DNA of 41,227 nt from Terrihalobacillus insolitus (GCF_028416575.1 NZ_JAMQKB010000023.1:1-41227); one strand, 5' to 3'; shown: positions 24,569 through 33,324, counted from the stretch's first letter. Notes: generated by a model not told the origin, from the sequence alone. Translations and numbers: made by a program.

Positions 24569-25586
24569 TACAACGATTCGAAAAACATTAATGACTGCTA
24601 GATTATTTGACGGTTTTTGGGAGAGATGGATTGCTCATGGAGTAGAGAAGGAAGCGGTATTTGAGGTGAGGAATTCTTTACAAGATGTAGAAAATTGGGT
24701 GAATGGATTTCTAGATTATGCCTTTACACACTACGAAGCAGCAGAAAAAGCATCCAATGCCCAAGCGGAATATCATTATAGATTATCAGGTCTTTACTAC
24801 AACTTGATTCATTGGATTTACCCCCAAAATAGTTCACGAAAACAACATTGGTACAAAAAATCAAAAGAGCTATTTATACTTGCAGACCAGTTGTCGAGTA
24901 CAAAGTGTTCCCTCGAAACGATTTGCATTGATGAGCATCGTTGTGCTGGCAGGGTTCGTACTCCTAAACAACCAAAAGGGTGCATCATTATTCTCAATCC
25001 AATTGATTCAACCAAGGAAGAATTATTCTCCTATGAAGAGCATTTTATCGCATTAGGTTTTGCTACCGTTAGCTTTGATGGCCCGGGACAAGGAGAGACG
25101 TATACTTTAAATGGCCTAAAGGGAACTACAAAACGGTGGGATGTATTTTTAAATGAACTCATCTCTTTTTCTAAAAAAACATTTCATGATCTTCCTATCT
25201 ATTTATTTGGTACAAGCTCTGCAGGAACGTGGTCCATTTACGGAAGTGCCAACCGGTATATAGACAAGGCAGTGGCTGTAAGTCCAGCGTTCGGGAATGG
25301 AGTTTCTTTACCAGAATACTTTACGGAACGGTTGAACTATGTAATAGAGGACAATGAAACGATATTACCTAGATTAAAGGATGTATCGGATTATAAAGGT
25401 GTTTTATTATTTCACGGTAATAAGGATGTCATGGTATCTGATGGGGAAGTTCACCAGCTACACAGCACACTTCCTAATCCGAAAAAAATAGTCGAGTATA
25501 GTCAAGAGGGTCATTGCTGTAATCATAAGCTTGTCGAGGTACGTACACAATCAACGCAATGGTTTTTAGAGGATGTCCAACAATGA
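24543..25586 (+). CDS. Alpha/beta hydrolase of the FrsA-like type
   Basis: ATG 24543 is chosen because GGAGAAAGGG then lies nine bases upstream; ATGs at 24522 and 24534 overlap the site. The 347-residue protein has a helical N-terminal domain (1-120) and an alpha/beta hydrolase core with FDGPGQGE (178-185), the nucleophile elbow TSSAG (S226), D295 in HGNKDVM and H324 in QEGHCC as probable triad. This is the plan of FrsA-like and C-C bond hydrolases with a helical cap. A thioesterase or C-C hydrolase role in the ACP/ligase pathway is inferred from context. It overlaps the kinase gene by 26 bp. Confidence 0.82.
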   Translation: MIKTNNNPNTTIRKTLMTARLFDGFWERWIAHGVEKEAVFEVRNSLQDVENWVNGFLDYAFTHYEAAEKASNAQAEYHYRLSGLYYNLIHWIYPQNSSRKQHWYKKSKELFILADQLSSTKCSLETICIDEHRCAGRVRTPKQPKGCIIILNPIDSTKEELFSYEEHFIALGFATVSFDGPGQGETYTLNGLKGTTKRWDVFLNELISFSKKTFHDLPIYLFGTSSAGTWSIYGSANRYIDKAVAVSPAFGNGVSLPEYFTERLNYVIEDNETILPRLKDVSDYKGVLLFHGNKDVMVSDGEVHQLHSTLPNPKKIVEYSQEGHCCNHKLVEVRTQSTQWFLEDVQQ

Positions 25587-25620
25587 AACATGAGCCTTTA
25601 ACAAAAGGAGTGGCGTAAGT

Positions 25621-25860
25621 ATGCGTTTTGATCAATTTTGCACACTTATTTCTGACATTGCCCACATTCCACCAGAAAAAATACAAAGCAACTCCACATT
25701 TAGAGACGATTTAGGAATTGATTCACTGCAAATGGTCAATTTATTTATCGAACTATCAGAACAAACAGGAGTGGGATTCGATCATTTTGTAAAATCAGAA
25801 GATATACAAACGGTTGGTGGTGTATATCAACAAGTGATATACAAGGGGGAAAATCAATGA
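25621..25860 (+). CDS. Acyl carrier protein
   Basis: The 79-residue acidic protein has the carrier fold with S35 in DDLGIDSLQM as phosphopantetheine attachment site, and lacks fused enzymes. ATG 25621 follows AAAAGGAGTGG. Its stop overlaps the ligase start (ATGA), so carrier and ligase are made together. It differs from housekeeping AcpP (note the Cys7 and the Phe/Gln-rich helix), so it is likely a dedicated carrier for this operon. Confidence 0.93.
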   Translation: MRFDQFCTLISDIAHIPPEKIQSNSTFRDDLGIDSLQMVNLFIELSEQTGVGFDHFVKSEDIQTVGGVYQQVIYKGENQ

Positions 25861-27317
25861 GTAAACTAAGAGATTTGCTATTCCGAAAGAATGAGAATCC
25901 GATCGTTTTAACAACATTCTCTGGTGATTATACTGCGCAGAACATAACAAACATGATAGATCATTATGTTGAATTGTTAAAAAATGAAAAATTAGCTGGA
26001 AAGAAGGTTGGCTTGCTAATACCGACTATTCCATCCTATTTATCACTAGTACTTGCAATCAATCAGCTCGGCGGGACGGTGGTGCCATTAAGCTGGCAAT
26101 TCCGTAAAGAAGATTTATTATCGGTTCTTTCCTACCTTAATCCCCATATTGTGTTAACGGTAAAAGAATTTGATCATTTTTCGTTTGCTGACGTATTTCA
26201 TTCCTGGGCGAAAGATTCCCTTGAAAAAACGGTTATCTATGAATCAACCGATTGTAAGGAATGGGAAGTGAAAAGCTATGGTGGAAAAGAAAGACCGATA
26301 GAAACAGAAAGAATCGATTTCATTTGTTGCTCTTCAGGAAGTACTGGAACACCAAAAGGCTTGGTAATAGGGGCAGAGACCTTAAACTTCTCTATTCAGA
26401 TTTTAACGGAACAAAATAAAATCCAACCATCTGATCGGATATTTTTAAATGCGCCTCCTAATGCTGTGTTTGGAATCTCAGCATTGTTGACTGGTGTTTA
26501 CAACGGAGCTAGGGTCGTTTTTCCTGATCGTTTTGATTTCCCTAACATGATAAAGCTAATGAAGGAAAATAATTGTAACAAATTGATGAGCACCCCGTCT
26601 ATTTTTAAGGCGATTTATCAAGTAGCAAAAGCAATCAACCCTGACGTAGTAAAGCAACTTGAATTGGTTTCACTGACCGGGGAAATGATGACGGAAGGTT
26701 ATGCCGAACAATTTGATTTAATGAAAGATTGTGCGTTTTTTGGAATGTACGGAACCTCTGAAATTGGTGGCGCAATGTTTTGTGACCTACGAAAGAAAAT
26801 CGAGTTCACCTTTTACAATGGAGTAGATCACAAAATAAGTGATAATGAATTACTAATAAAATCACCTTCTGCTTTTTCATATTATTATTTGAACCCTGAA
26901 TTAACGGAAGCGATGGTCACTCAAGATGGATGGATCCATACTGGAGATCTTGTGCAAGAAAACAAAGCGGGTAAATTTGAGATCATTGGAAGGAAAAAGG
27001 ACATCATTAAAAAAGGCGGTCAACAAGTAATTCCAAGTGAAATCGAACAACACTTATCTAGACATAAGCATGTAAAACAAGCGGTTGTCATTGGAACGCC
27101 ACACCCGATTTTTGGAGAACAAATTGTGGCATTTGTCGTAACAGAAGGAGAGATCAACAAAGAGGAATTATTTTATTTCTGTTCTCAATCCATCGCTAGA
27201 TACAAAGTGCCAGATGTGATCGAACTTATAGACGATATTCCCGTTTCTCAAGGAAAAATAGATAAAATCTCCCTCCGAAAGTGGTACGAACAAACAAGGG
27301 GAGGAGTCAAGAAATGA
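25857..27317 (+). CDS. AMP-forming acyl/aryl-CoA (or acyl-ACP) ligase
   Basis: This 486-residue ANL-superfamily enzyme has the phosphate loop SSGSTGTPKG (159-168), the YGTSE-type A5 motif (MYGTSEIGG), the A7 motif GWIHTGDL, the A8 hinge GRKKDIIKKGG, and the C-terminal K467 in PVSQGKIDK. It activates a carboxylic acid as adenylate and passes it to CoA or to a carrier thiol; the adjacent, overlapping acyl carrier protein is the obvious acceptor. The acid substrate cannot be told from sequence. The family is usually 500-550 residues, so it is slightly compact but complete. Confidence 0.92.
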   Translation: MSKLRDLLFRKNENPIVLTTFSGDYTAQNITNMIDHYVELLKNEKLAGKKVGLLIPTIPSYLSLVLAINQLGGTVVPLSWQFRKEDLLSVLSYLNPHIVLTVKEFDHFSFADVFHSWAKDSLEKTVIYESTDCKEWEVKSYGGKERPIETERIDFICCSSGSTGTPKGLVIGAETLNFSIQILTEQNKIQPSDRIFLNAPPNAVFGISALLTGVYNGARVVFPDRFDFPNMIKLMKENNCNKLMSTPSIFKAIYQVAKAINPDVVKQLELVSLTGEMMTEGYAEQFDLMKDCAFFGMYGTSEIGGAMFCDLRKKIEFTFYNGVDHKISDNELLIKSPSAFSYYYLNPELTEAMVTQDGWIHTGDLVQENKAGKFEIIGRKKDIIKKGGQQVIPSEIEQHLSRHKHVKQAVVIGTPHPIFGEQIVAFVVTEGEINKEELFYFCSQSIARYKVPDVIELIDDIPVSQGKIDKISLRKWYEQTRGGVKK

Positions 27318-28927
27318 AGATGAAAAATAAAACACTTCGCAAGCAATTTGTCACTCGGATGCTCATCGTGTTGATTAGTATAACGGTTATTTCAGGTGCG
27401 ATTCAATTCTATCTTTCATATGGACAAGTCGAACAAAATGTAGAGAATGAAGCAATGATGATCGGCCAAAGTATTGAACAAGGGATCACGGAAACAGATT
27501 TGGCAGAACGAGCAATCGAACAGCAGATTGATTATAAGCTGGAGGATACGTCGGAACGTATAGGTGAACTTTTACCAGAGAAAGCAGCAGATATTTCGAA
27601 TTCAGATTTAATAAAGGTGAACGAAAAAGTGAAAATAGCTGGAATCGACATCTTTAAAAAAGAAGATGGTGTAATCTCCGTATCAAACTCTACAGATCCA
27701 GAGGAAATTGGATTCACATTAAAAGGAATAAGTGAGGAAGGAAATAACGCACTTGAACAATTACTAATGGAAGAGAAACCTAATGGAAGAGGGATTGCAA
27801 GTTATATAAATGACAACATCGTCATTCTTTATACAGCCCAAGCAGGATCTCGTGAAGAGCCCCAATTTTTTAAGTATGCTTACTACCACCAACCAGGTAC
27901 AGACTACATCATTAGTGCTTTTATTGAAGCAAATGAAGTGTACCAGTTCACCCAAGAGGTAGGTCCAAGTGCTTGGATTGAAAAAGTGTTAACAGGAAGT
28001 GAATTCTCAAAAGAGATTGCAATTTTAGATCCACGGGTGTTTGCTGATCCTAGTTTAGCAGAGAGGATGTACCCACCTCTAAAAAAAGTGGTGTACGGAA
28101 AATATACTTTTAGAAACGACGAAAAATTACTGATCGATCTGTTGAAAAGTCCAAAGCGAGTGTCTTATATCGATAACAACAACGGAGAGAAAATTTATAA
28201 AATGTTTATTCCTTATGATGAGGGTCGTGTCATCTACATCGCGCTTGACTATGAAAAAATGAGTGCACCACTTAAGAATAATTCTCTCCTATTAATCGTA
28301 TTTGGTTTTCTAGCTTTACTACTTTTATTTATTATTACAGCACGTTTCTTTAGTGATATTTATAACAATATTGCGAAAATAATCAATCAAATTAAATCTC
28401 TAGAAAAAGGTGATTTTACCTCCCGCAGTCATGTGGAAGATGGCGGAGAGTTGAGTGACTTATCTAAAACGACAAACAAAATGGCAGAGACGTTAAACAA
28501 ATTGATCGGTGAAACACGCGAACAAGCAACGGAAACAGAAAGACATGCCTATTTGTTAGAAGCAGAAGCAAATAACTCTGTTGAAAAGGTTTACTCCATG
28601 TCGGTGGATACGACGACAACATCAAGAGAAGCAATAGAAGAAATCGATTATTTCTTAAATGAGCTAGAAGGATACCTTCAGCAAGAAGAAGGGGAAAAGG
28701 CTAAAAGCATTCTAGGAAAAGTAGATGAGGTGCGTGAACAAATAAGAGCTGGTACGAATTCTACAACAGAGATGACGATCACATTAGCAGACTTATTAAA
28801 GTCATTGCATAACCAATCAGCTTCCTTATCAGATATATCAAAGAAATTACTTAAAAATATGGCGCAATTTGAATTAAACACAGATGAAAGCCAAAATGCT
28901 GACAAAAACTCTAGTCAAGAGGGGTGA
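27314..28927 (+). CDS. Membrane sensor with large outer domain and HAMP, no known output domain
   Basis: ATG 27314 overlaps the ligase stop (ATGA) and follows GGGGAGGAG. The 537-residue protein has helix 17-36, an extracytoplasmic sensor domain (37-320, Cache-like in look), helix 323-343, a HAMP domain (344-398) and a long helical tail (400-520) rich in Glu, Ser and Thr. It resembles a chemoreceptor, but the conserved signalling hairpin and methylation helices are not seen, nor a kinase or GGDEF domain. The STAS and PP2C genes follow immediately, so it probably feeds the phosphatase through its coiled coil, which is inference. Confidence 0.8.
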   Translation: MKMKNKTLRKQFVTRMLIVLISITVISGAIQFYLSYGQVEQNVENEAMMIGQSIEQGITETDLAERAIEQQIDYKLEDTSERIGELLPEKAADISNSDLIKVNEKVKIAGIDIFKKEDGVISVSNSTDPEEIGFTLKGISEEGNNALEQLLMEEKPNGRGIASYINDNIVILYTAQAGSREEPQFFKYAYYHQPGTDYIISAFIEANEVYQFTQEVGPSAWIEKVLTGSEFSKEIAILDPRVFADPSLAERMYPPLKKVVYGKYTFRNDEKLLIDLLKSPKRVSYIDNNNGEKIYKMFIPYDEGRVIYIALDYEKMSAPLKNNSLLLIVFGFLALLLLFIITARFFSDIYNNIAKIINQIKSLEKGDFTSRSHVEDGGELSDLSKTTNKMAETLNKLIGETREQATETERHAYLLEAEANNSVEKVYSMSVDTTTTSREAIEEIDYFLNELEGYLQQEEGEKAKSILGKVDEVREQIRAGTNSTTEMTITLADLLKSLHNQSASLSDISKKLLKNMAQFELNTDESQNADKNSSQEG

Positions 28928-28932
28928 ATGGA

Positions 28933-29256
28933 ATGGAATCTAGTATACGCGTTGTAAAAGAAGAAAATGGAATTTGTACATTCCGAGTAAGTGGTGTATT
29001 GGATTATTCTACGATGAACCCTTTTATTGAAGAAATCCAATCGATAGAGATCGGCACTAAAAAGGTTATCGTCCACTTTGATGAGTTAGAGTTCATAGAT
29101 TCTACGGGTATTGGGGCAATTATTAATTTGGTGCATGATGCAAACGCCAAGAACTTTAAAGTTGAGTTCCAAGGAATAAACGAAGAGATTGAAGAATTGT
29201 TTGATACGATCGGTGTATTTCAAATAATGGAACAACTAAAAATGGAGGAGGCTTGA
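28933..29256 (+). CDS. STAS-domain anti-anti-sigma factor (RsbV/SpoIIAA-like)
   Basis: ATG 28933 is six bases after AGAGGGGTG; the in-frame GTG at 28924 overlaps that site. The 107-residue protein is a single STAS domain with S57 in FIDSTGIGAI, the serine phosphorylated by RsbW-type kinases. It should be the substrate of the operon's kinase and of the PP2C enzyme encoded one base downstream. Confidence 0.9.
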   Translation: MESSIRVVKEENGICTFRVSGVLDYSTMNPFIEEIQSIEIGTKKVIVHFDELEFIDSTGIGAIINLVHDANAKNFKVEFQGINEEIEELFDTIGVFQIMEQLKMEEA

Positions 29257-29257
29257 C

Positions 29258-30097
29258 ATGTACCGAAGAGAATTCTCCCAAACAGTGGATCAATGGTCAG
29301 AAGAAGAAATGAATCATACGTTGAAACGTGAAATTCAACTCGCAAGAAATATTCAAATGAAATTATTAAATGGCGAACATCCAGAAGTAGAAAACGGAAA
29401 AGTGTCTGGTGTTTCCATCCCTGCCCGTTTAATCGGAGGAGATTACTACGATTTTCACATTTTACCAAATGGGAAACTACGTATTGTAATTGGTGATGTG
29501 ATGGGAAAAGGGATTCCCGCAGCAATGCTGATGATATTAACCCGTGGGGCTTTTCGAAGTGCTGCTGAAAGCACGAAAGGACCTGGGGAAACATTAGCAG
29601 CGATGAATAAAGCAATGTACCAGGATCTACGTACCCTCGGCTCTTTTGTTACTGTATTTTGTGCAGACTGGGATCCCGAAAATCGTCAACTCACATATGC
29701 CAACGCAGGTCACAACATTCCTTTAGTTGTACGATCGAAAGATGAGGTTGCGGAAATCCCAAAAACGAAAGGCGTAATGATTGGTGGGTTACCTGATCAG
29801 GACTATCCCGAGAATTTCATAATATTAGATGAAGAAAATATCGTTTTATTTTATACAGATGGGATTGTAGAAGCTCAAGATGATGAAAGAGAAATGTATC
29901 GTGTCGAACGTTTGCATCAAGTCCTTTTAGATAATCATCATCAAGATGTTCATGCTATAGAAGAATCGATTGTAAATTCGATTCATGCTTTTACTCAAGG
30001 TGTTCCCCAAAAAGATGACATTACAATGGTTTTATTAAAAGTTAATCAAGAGAAGACAGATATAACAAGTTATAATTCTCCAGTTATCCATCCATAG
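29258..30097 (+). CDS. PP2C-type serine phosphatase (RsbU/SpoIIE-like)
   Basis: The 279-residue protein has a short N-terminal coiled coil (about 15-38: EEEMNHTLKREIQLARNIQ) and a PPM/SpoIIE catalytic domain. The metal-binding residues are D62 in GGDYYD, D80 in GDVMGKG, the aspartate of YTDGIVEA and the pair in KDDITMVLL. It should dephosphorylate the STAS protein and release the partner switch. It has no sensor domain of its own, which fits control by the membrane sensor two genes upstream. Its start is one base after the STAS stop, with GGAGGAGG upstream. Confidence 0.92.
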   Translation: MYRREFSQTVDQWSEEEMNHTLKREIQLARNIQMKLLNGEHPEVENGKVSGVSIPARLIGGDYYDFHILPNGKLRIVIGDVMGKGIPAAMLMILTRGAFRSAAESTKGPGETLAAMNKAMYQDLRTLGSFVTVFCADWDPENRQLTYANAGHNIPLVVRSKDEVAEIPKTKGVMIGGLPDQDYPENFIILDEENIVLFYTDGIVEAQDDEREMYRVERLHQVLLDNHHQDVHAIEESIVNSIHAFTQGVPQKDDITMVLLKVNQEKTDITSYNSPVIHP

Positions 30098-30108
30098 GAG
30101 GGTTGAAA

Positions 30109-32193
30109 ATGCAAAGCATTGTTTCGAAGGGGAAGAGTGTTAAAGAAGCTGTTCACTTAGGACTAGAACTAATGGAAGTAAAGAAAAATGAAGTAAGTAT
30201 TGAAATCATTCAATATGGAACAAAAGGTTTTTTCGGGATTGGCGGGAAAAATGCGGTCGTAAAGTTATCAAAACAAGAGAGCAATACTACTTCACGTCAA
30301 TCAAAAACAAACAGCATTGATTACTATAAAACAATGGAACATTTAGTTGATGATTTACCTTTTGAACAAAGTTCCGTTTTTGAAGGATATCCTATAGACT
30401 ATGCAATTGATGTATCACAAAAAGAAATGACCGAACAGGAATTAGAGGGAAAGGCATGGGTAACAGACGGCACGATCTATGTGAAAGATTCGGAAACGCA
30501 ATACCCGATTGTAGAAATTGGAAAAGGTGTACAATTATTTAAAAACAATCAAATGGTGAAAGAAAAAAAGACCATTGTATCTGAAAAAGACGCATTAGAA
30601 ATAACATTAGAAGACGAACAACAAGATACAAGATGGAATATTACGATCGATCAACATAAATTAAACGTTCTTCTTGAAGTAAATCCTGGCCATACGATTA
30701 CTCGTAAACTTCAAGACGTAGAACCAAACCAACAAATTGAGCTAACAGTAGATGAACACAAAGAGACGATCAACACACTGACCTATGAAGATATTCGAAA
30801 TAAAATGGAAACACTCCGGATAACATATGGGATTAATCAAAATGAAATTAGGAAAGCACTTGAAACCAATGTACCTAGTTCCTATGAAATCGCAACTGGA
30901 AGTAAAGCGAAACCAGGAGTTGATGGAAGGATCGAGTTAATGGTAGAGGTAGATACAAAAAATGGACTAATTGAAGACGATGCGGGAAAAGTTGATTTTC
31001 GCGAGCTTAAAATGATTCCGACAGTTGAGGAAGGACAAATTATTGCAATCATACATCCTCCTATTCCAGGAAAACGAGGTACTACCGTAACAAATGAACC
31101 ACTTCCCGCAAAAGAAACACATCCGATCGTTCTTAAATCGGAAATAGGTGTCACTGTTGTGGAAGATAACATTATAGCAACGACAGCCGGCCGCCCTTTT
31201 GTAGAACAAAGAGGTCCGTTTATAAAAGCTTCTGTTATACCAAAACTGGTTCATAACGGCAATGTAGATATATCGTCAGGAAACATTCGTTTTGATGGGG
31301 ATATTGAAATAAGAGGTGAAGTAGAGGAAAACATGATCGTTGAAGGTGGCGGAGATATCATTATCTATAAATCAGCAAGTGATGCAACCATCACGACCTC
31401 AAAATCGATCATAACGTACGGAAATGTAACAGGCTCTGAATTATCTGCTGGTAAAAGCAATATGTTAATTACAGAATTAGGTCATCTGTTGGGGATTATT
31501 CAGATCCAAGTTGAAAAAATGATTTCGTTCATTAAACAACTGTCCCAGTCACCTGCTTTTAAATCTAGTGATTTTTCGCGCGGGGGACTAAATCCGCTCA
31601 TCCATATTTTATTAGAAAAAAAGTTTAATAGCTTCCTCCCACTTGCTAAGAAATATGTAGAAGTTACAAGAAAAGGAGAGGAATATTTGGAAGAAGAAGA
31701 TTGGAGGAAAGTTGCAACCTCCATCCAACAAATTTTTTTAACATTATCCAATCAAACAACTTCTTTAGAGCAATTGAAAATCCTTTCTAGAAAAATGAAA
31801 GAATTACATGAATATAGTAAAACACCTATAGAGCCCGATTCTTATATAACCATTTCCAATGCACTAAACAGTAGTCTTTATTGTAGTGGCAATATCCTCA
31901 TTATTGGGCAGGGATGTGTAAATACAAAAGTTCACTCTGGGGGACAATTGAAAATTACAGGATCCGTTCGTGGTGGAGAAGTATATGGTAGACAAGGTGC
32001 AGAAATTAAGGAATCAGGCTCAAATAGTGGAACAAAAACAGTAATAGCAGTTCCAAGTGACCAAAAGATCCGAATTGGGAGAGCCTTTGAAGGAACGGTA
32101 TTAAAAATTGGTCATATACAGCATATCGTAAAAGAAAACAGAAATAACATCACAGCCCGCATAAATAGTGAAGGGCAGATCGTATTTGAATAA
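30109..32193 (+). CDS. FapA/DUF342 protein with N-terminal Jag domain
   Basis: ATG 30109 follows AGGAGGG by six bases (TTG 30103 is rejected). The 694-residue protein opens with a Jag-N domain (1-52: KGKSVKEAVHLGLELMEVKK, GTKGFFGIGGKNA). A less conserved region follows, then FapA/DUF342 with the right-handed beta-helix part (about 240-440: GKRGTTVTNEPLPAKE, HNGNVDISSGNIRFDGDIEI). A helical insert (450-580) and a final beta-helical stretch complete it. DUF342 proteins are linked to flagellar assembly in Vibrio and to polymer or surface functions elsewhere. Here it is embedded between PP2C and STAS genes, so it may be the output of the partner switch. Confidence 0.85.
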   Translation: MQSIVSKGKSVKEAVHLGLELMEVKKNEVSIEIIQYGTKGFFGIGGKNAVVKLSKQESNTTSRQSKTNSIDYYKTMEHLVDDLPFEQSSVFEGYPIDYAIDVSQKEMTEQELEGKAWVTDGTIYVKDSETQYPIVEIGKGVQLFKNNQMVKEKKTIVSEKDALEITLEDEQQDTRWNITIDQHKLNVLLEVNPGHTITRKLQDVEPNQQIELTVDEHKETINTLTYEDIRNKMETLRITYGINQNEIRKALETNVPSSYEIATGSKAKPGVDGRIELMVEVDTKNGLIEDDAGKVDFRELKMIPTVEEGQIIAIIHPPIPGKRGTTVTNEPLPAKETHPIVLKSEIGVTVVEDNIIATTAGRPFVEQRGPFIKASVIPKLVHNGNVDISSGNIRFDGDIEIRGEVEENMIVEGGGDIIIYKSASDATITTSKSIITYGNVTGSELSAGKSNMLITELGHLLGIIQIQVEKMISFIKQLSQSPAFKSSDFSRGGLNPLIHILLEKKFNSFLPLAKKYVEVTRKGEEYLEEEDWRKVATSIQQIFLTLSNQTTSLEQLKILSRKMKELHEYSKTPIEPDSYITISNALNSSLYCSGNILIIGQGCVNTKVHSGGQLKITGSVRGGEVYGRQGAEIKESGSNSGTKTVIAVPSDQKIRIGRAFEGTVLKIGHIQHIVKENRNNITARINSEGQIVFE

Positions 32194-32213
32194 AAGGGAA
32201 GGGAGGATGTATG

Positions 32214-32525
32214 ATGTTTCATTTTTCAACAAAGGAAATTAAAAATGCTTTAGAAGTTAAGTTAGAAGGAGATTTGGATATTGATGGCACAGAGGTAGTT
32301 GAAGACCAATTAATACCTCAGTTAGAAAAGTATAGGGTAATATCTATCAATTTTGAAAATGTTCCTTTTGTTGATTCTTCAGGAATTGGATTGTTAATGC
32401 ACTTGGTACAAGCACTTCAAGATAAAGGAATACACGTATCTATTTTTAATGTGAAACAGGATGTTCAAGAAATCTTTGACCTGTTACAGTTACCAGAAAT
32501 TTTAGGGGAAGAAATTTTTATTTAA
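32214..32525 (+). CDS. Second STAS-domain antagonist
   Basis: ATG 32214 is seven bases after GGGAGG (ATG 32211 is also possible). The 103-residue STAS domain has the phosphorylatable FVDSSGIGLL (S55/S56) and is clearly different from the first STAS protein, so it is not a recent duplicate. Two STAS proteins and one kinase suggest two outputs or a competition circuit. It is the last gene of the run; a MITE-like fragment overlaps its stop codon. Confidence 0.88.
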   Translation: MFHFSTKEIKNALEVKLEGDLDIDGTEVVEDQLIPQLEKYRVISINFENVPFVDSSGIGLLMHLVQALQDKGIHVSIFNVKQDVQEIFDLLQLPEILGEEIFI

Positions 32526-32543
32526 AGAGGTTGTTCAAAAAGG
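32521..32543 (+). repeat. Fragment of the MITE-like repeat
   Basis: TTTAAAGAGGTTGTTCAAA, identical to 19583-19601, overlaps the stop codon of the STAS gene and continues AAGG. It is the outer right end of the element in reverse orientation. Confidence 0.6.
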
Positions 32544-32614
32544 ATGTTCCAAATTAAGAGGACCTTTGAAAAAGTAAAGATATTCAATCGGACGAAGAAC
32601 AAGGGGTGTGGCTC

Positions 32615-33247
32615 ATGAAAATATCTATATTAAAAGATTCTTCTCTAATTAGAGAAAGTATGTTAAACGCTTTAAGGGAATCTTTTGTGAATGATACTAT
32701 TTTAACCTATTATTCACAAGATTATAGTGCCCTTTTACAAGAAGAAACGCAATCGGATTTAGTTATTATTGATCTAAACTCACAAGTAGAAATCTTATCC
32801 GTCATTGATAACTTTAAAGATAGAAAAATGAAAATTATTGTTTGGACTTCTAGTTTAAATGACACCAGTTTATTAGAGCTTTTTAAGTTGGATTTAAATG
32901 GGTATTTTTTTAACGGAATGGAAAAGGAAGAATTAGCTTCCGCCATAACAACGATACGAAATGGAGGAAAATATATCCATACCGAATTAGCTAATTTACT
33001 GTTAGAAGACTATGTTCAAGTCCATACGAAAGAATCCATTAGACCAGTTGCATTGTTCACTGAACGCGAATGGGAAGTATTGGAACTCCTAACGGAAGGA
33101 CGGAAAAATGAACAAATATGTAGAATTTTATGTGTAACCCAAAAAACCGTTAAAAATCATGTTAGTTCGATTTTAAGGAAATTAGATGTTCCAGATCGCA
33201 CAAATGCTGTATTAACAGCACTACGGAATAACTGGTTTTATGTTTGA
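32615..33247 (+). CDS. LuxR/NarL-type response regulator with degenerate receiver
   Basis: ATG 32615 follows AAGGGGTG. The 210-residue protein has a receiver domain (1-120) and a LuxR helix-turn-helix (145-205: FTEREWEVLELLTEGRKNEQ, KTVKNHVSSILRKLDV). The phospho-acceptor D53 (IIDLNS) is present, but the first acidic-pocket residue is K7 (ILKDSS) and the conserved lysine after GY is Asn (GYFFNG). Normal phosphorylation is therefore doubtful, and ligand- or partner-based control is more likely. No histidine kinase lies beside it. It lies 89 bp after the riboswitch operon and may be part of it or its regulator. Confidence 0.85.
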   Translation: MKISILKDSSLIRESMLNALRESFVNDTILTYYSQDYSALLQEETQSDLVIIDLNSQVEILSVIDNFKDRKMKIIVWTSSLNDTSLLELFKLDLNGYFFNGMEKEELASAITTIRNGGKYIHTELANLLLEDYVQVHTKESIRPVALFTEREWEVLELLTEGRKNEQICRILCVTQKTVKNHVSSILRKLDVPDRTNAVLTALRNNWFYV

Positions 33248-33324
33248 ACCATATCGCTTTATGTAAAAGGTCTAGCTTGGGTAAAGCTAAGGGGCTTGAT
33301 ATGTTCATTTAGGTAAAAAAAGGA

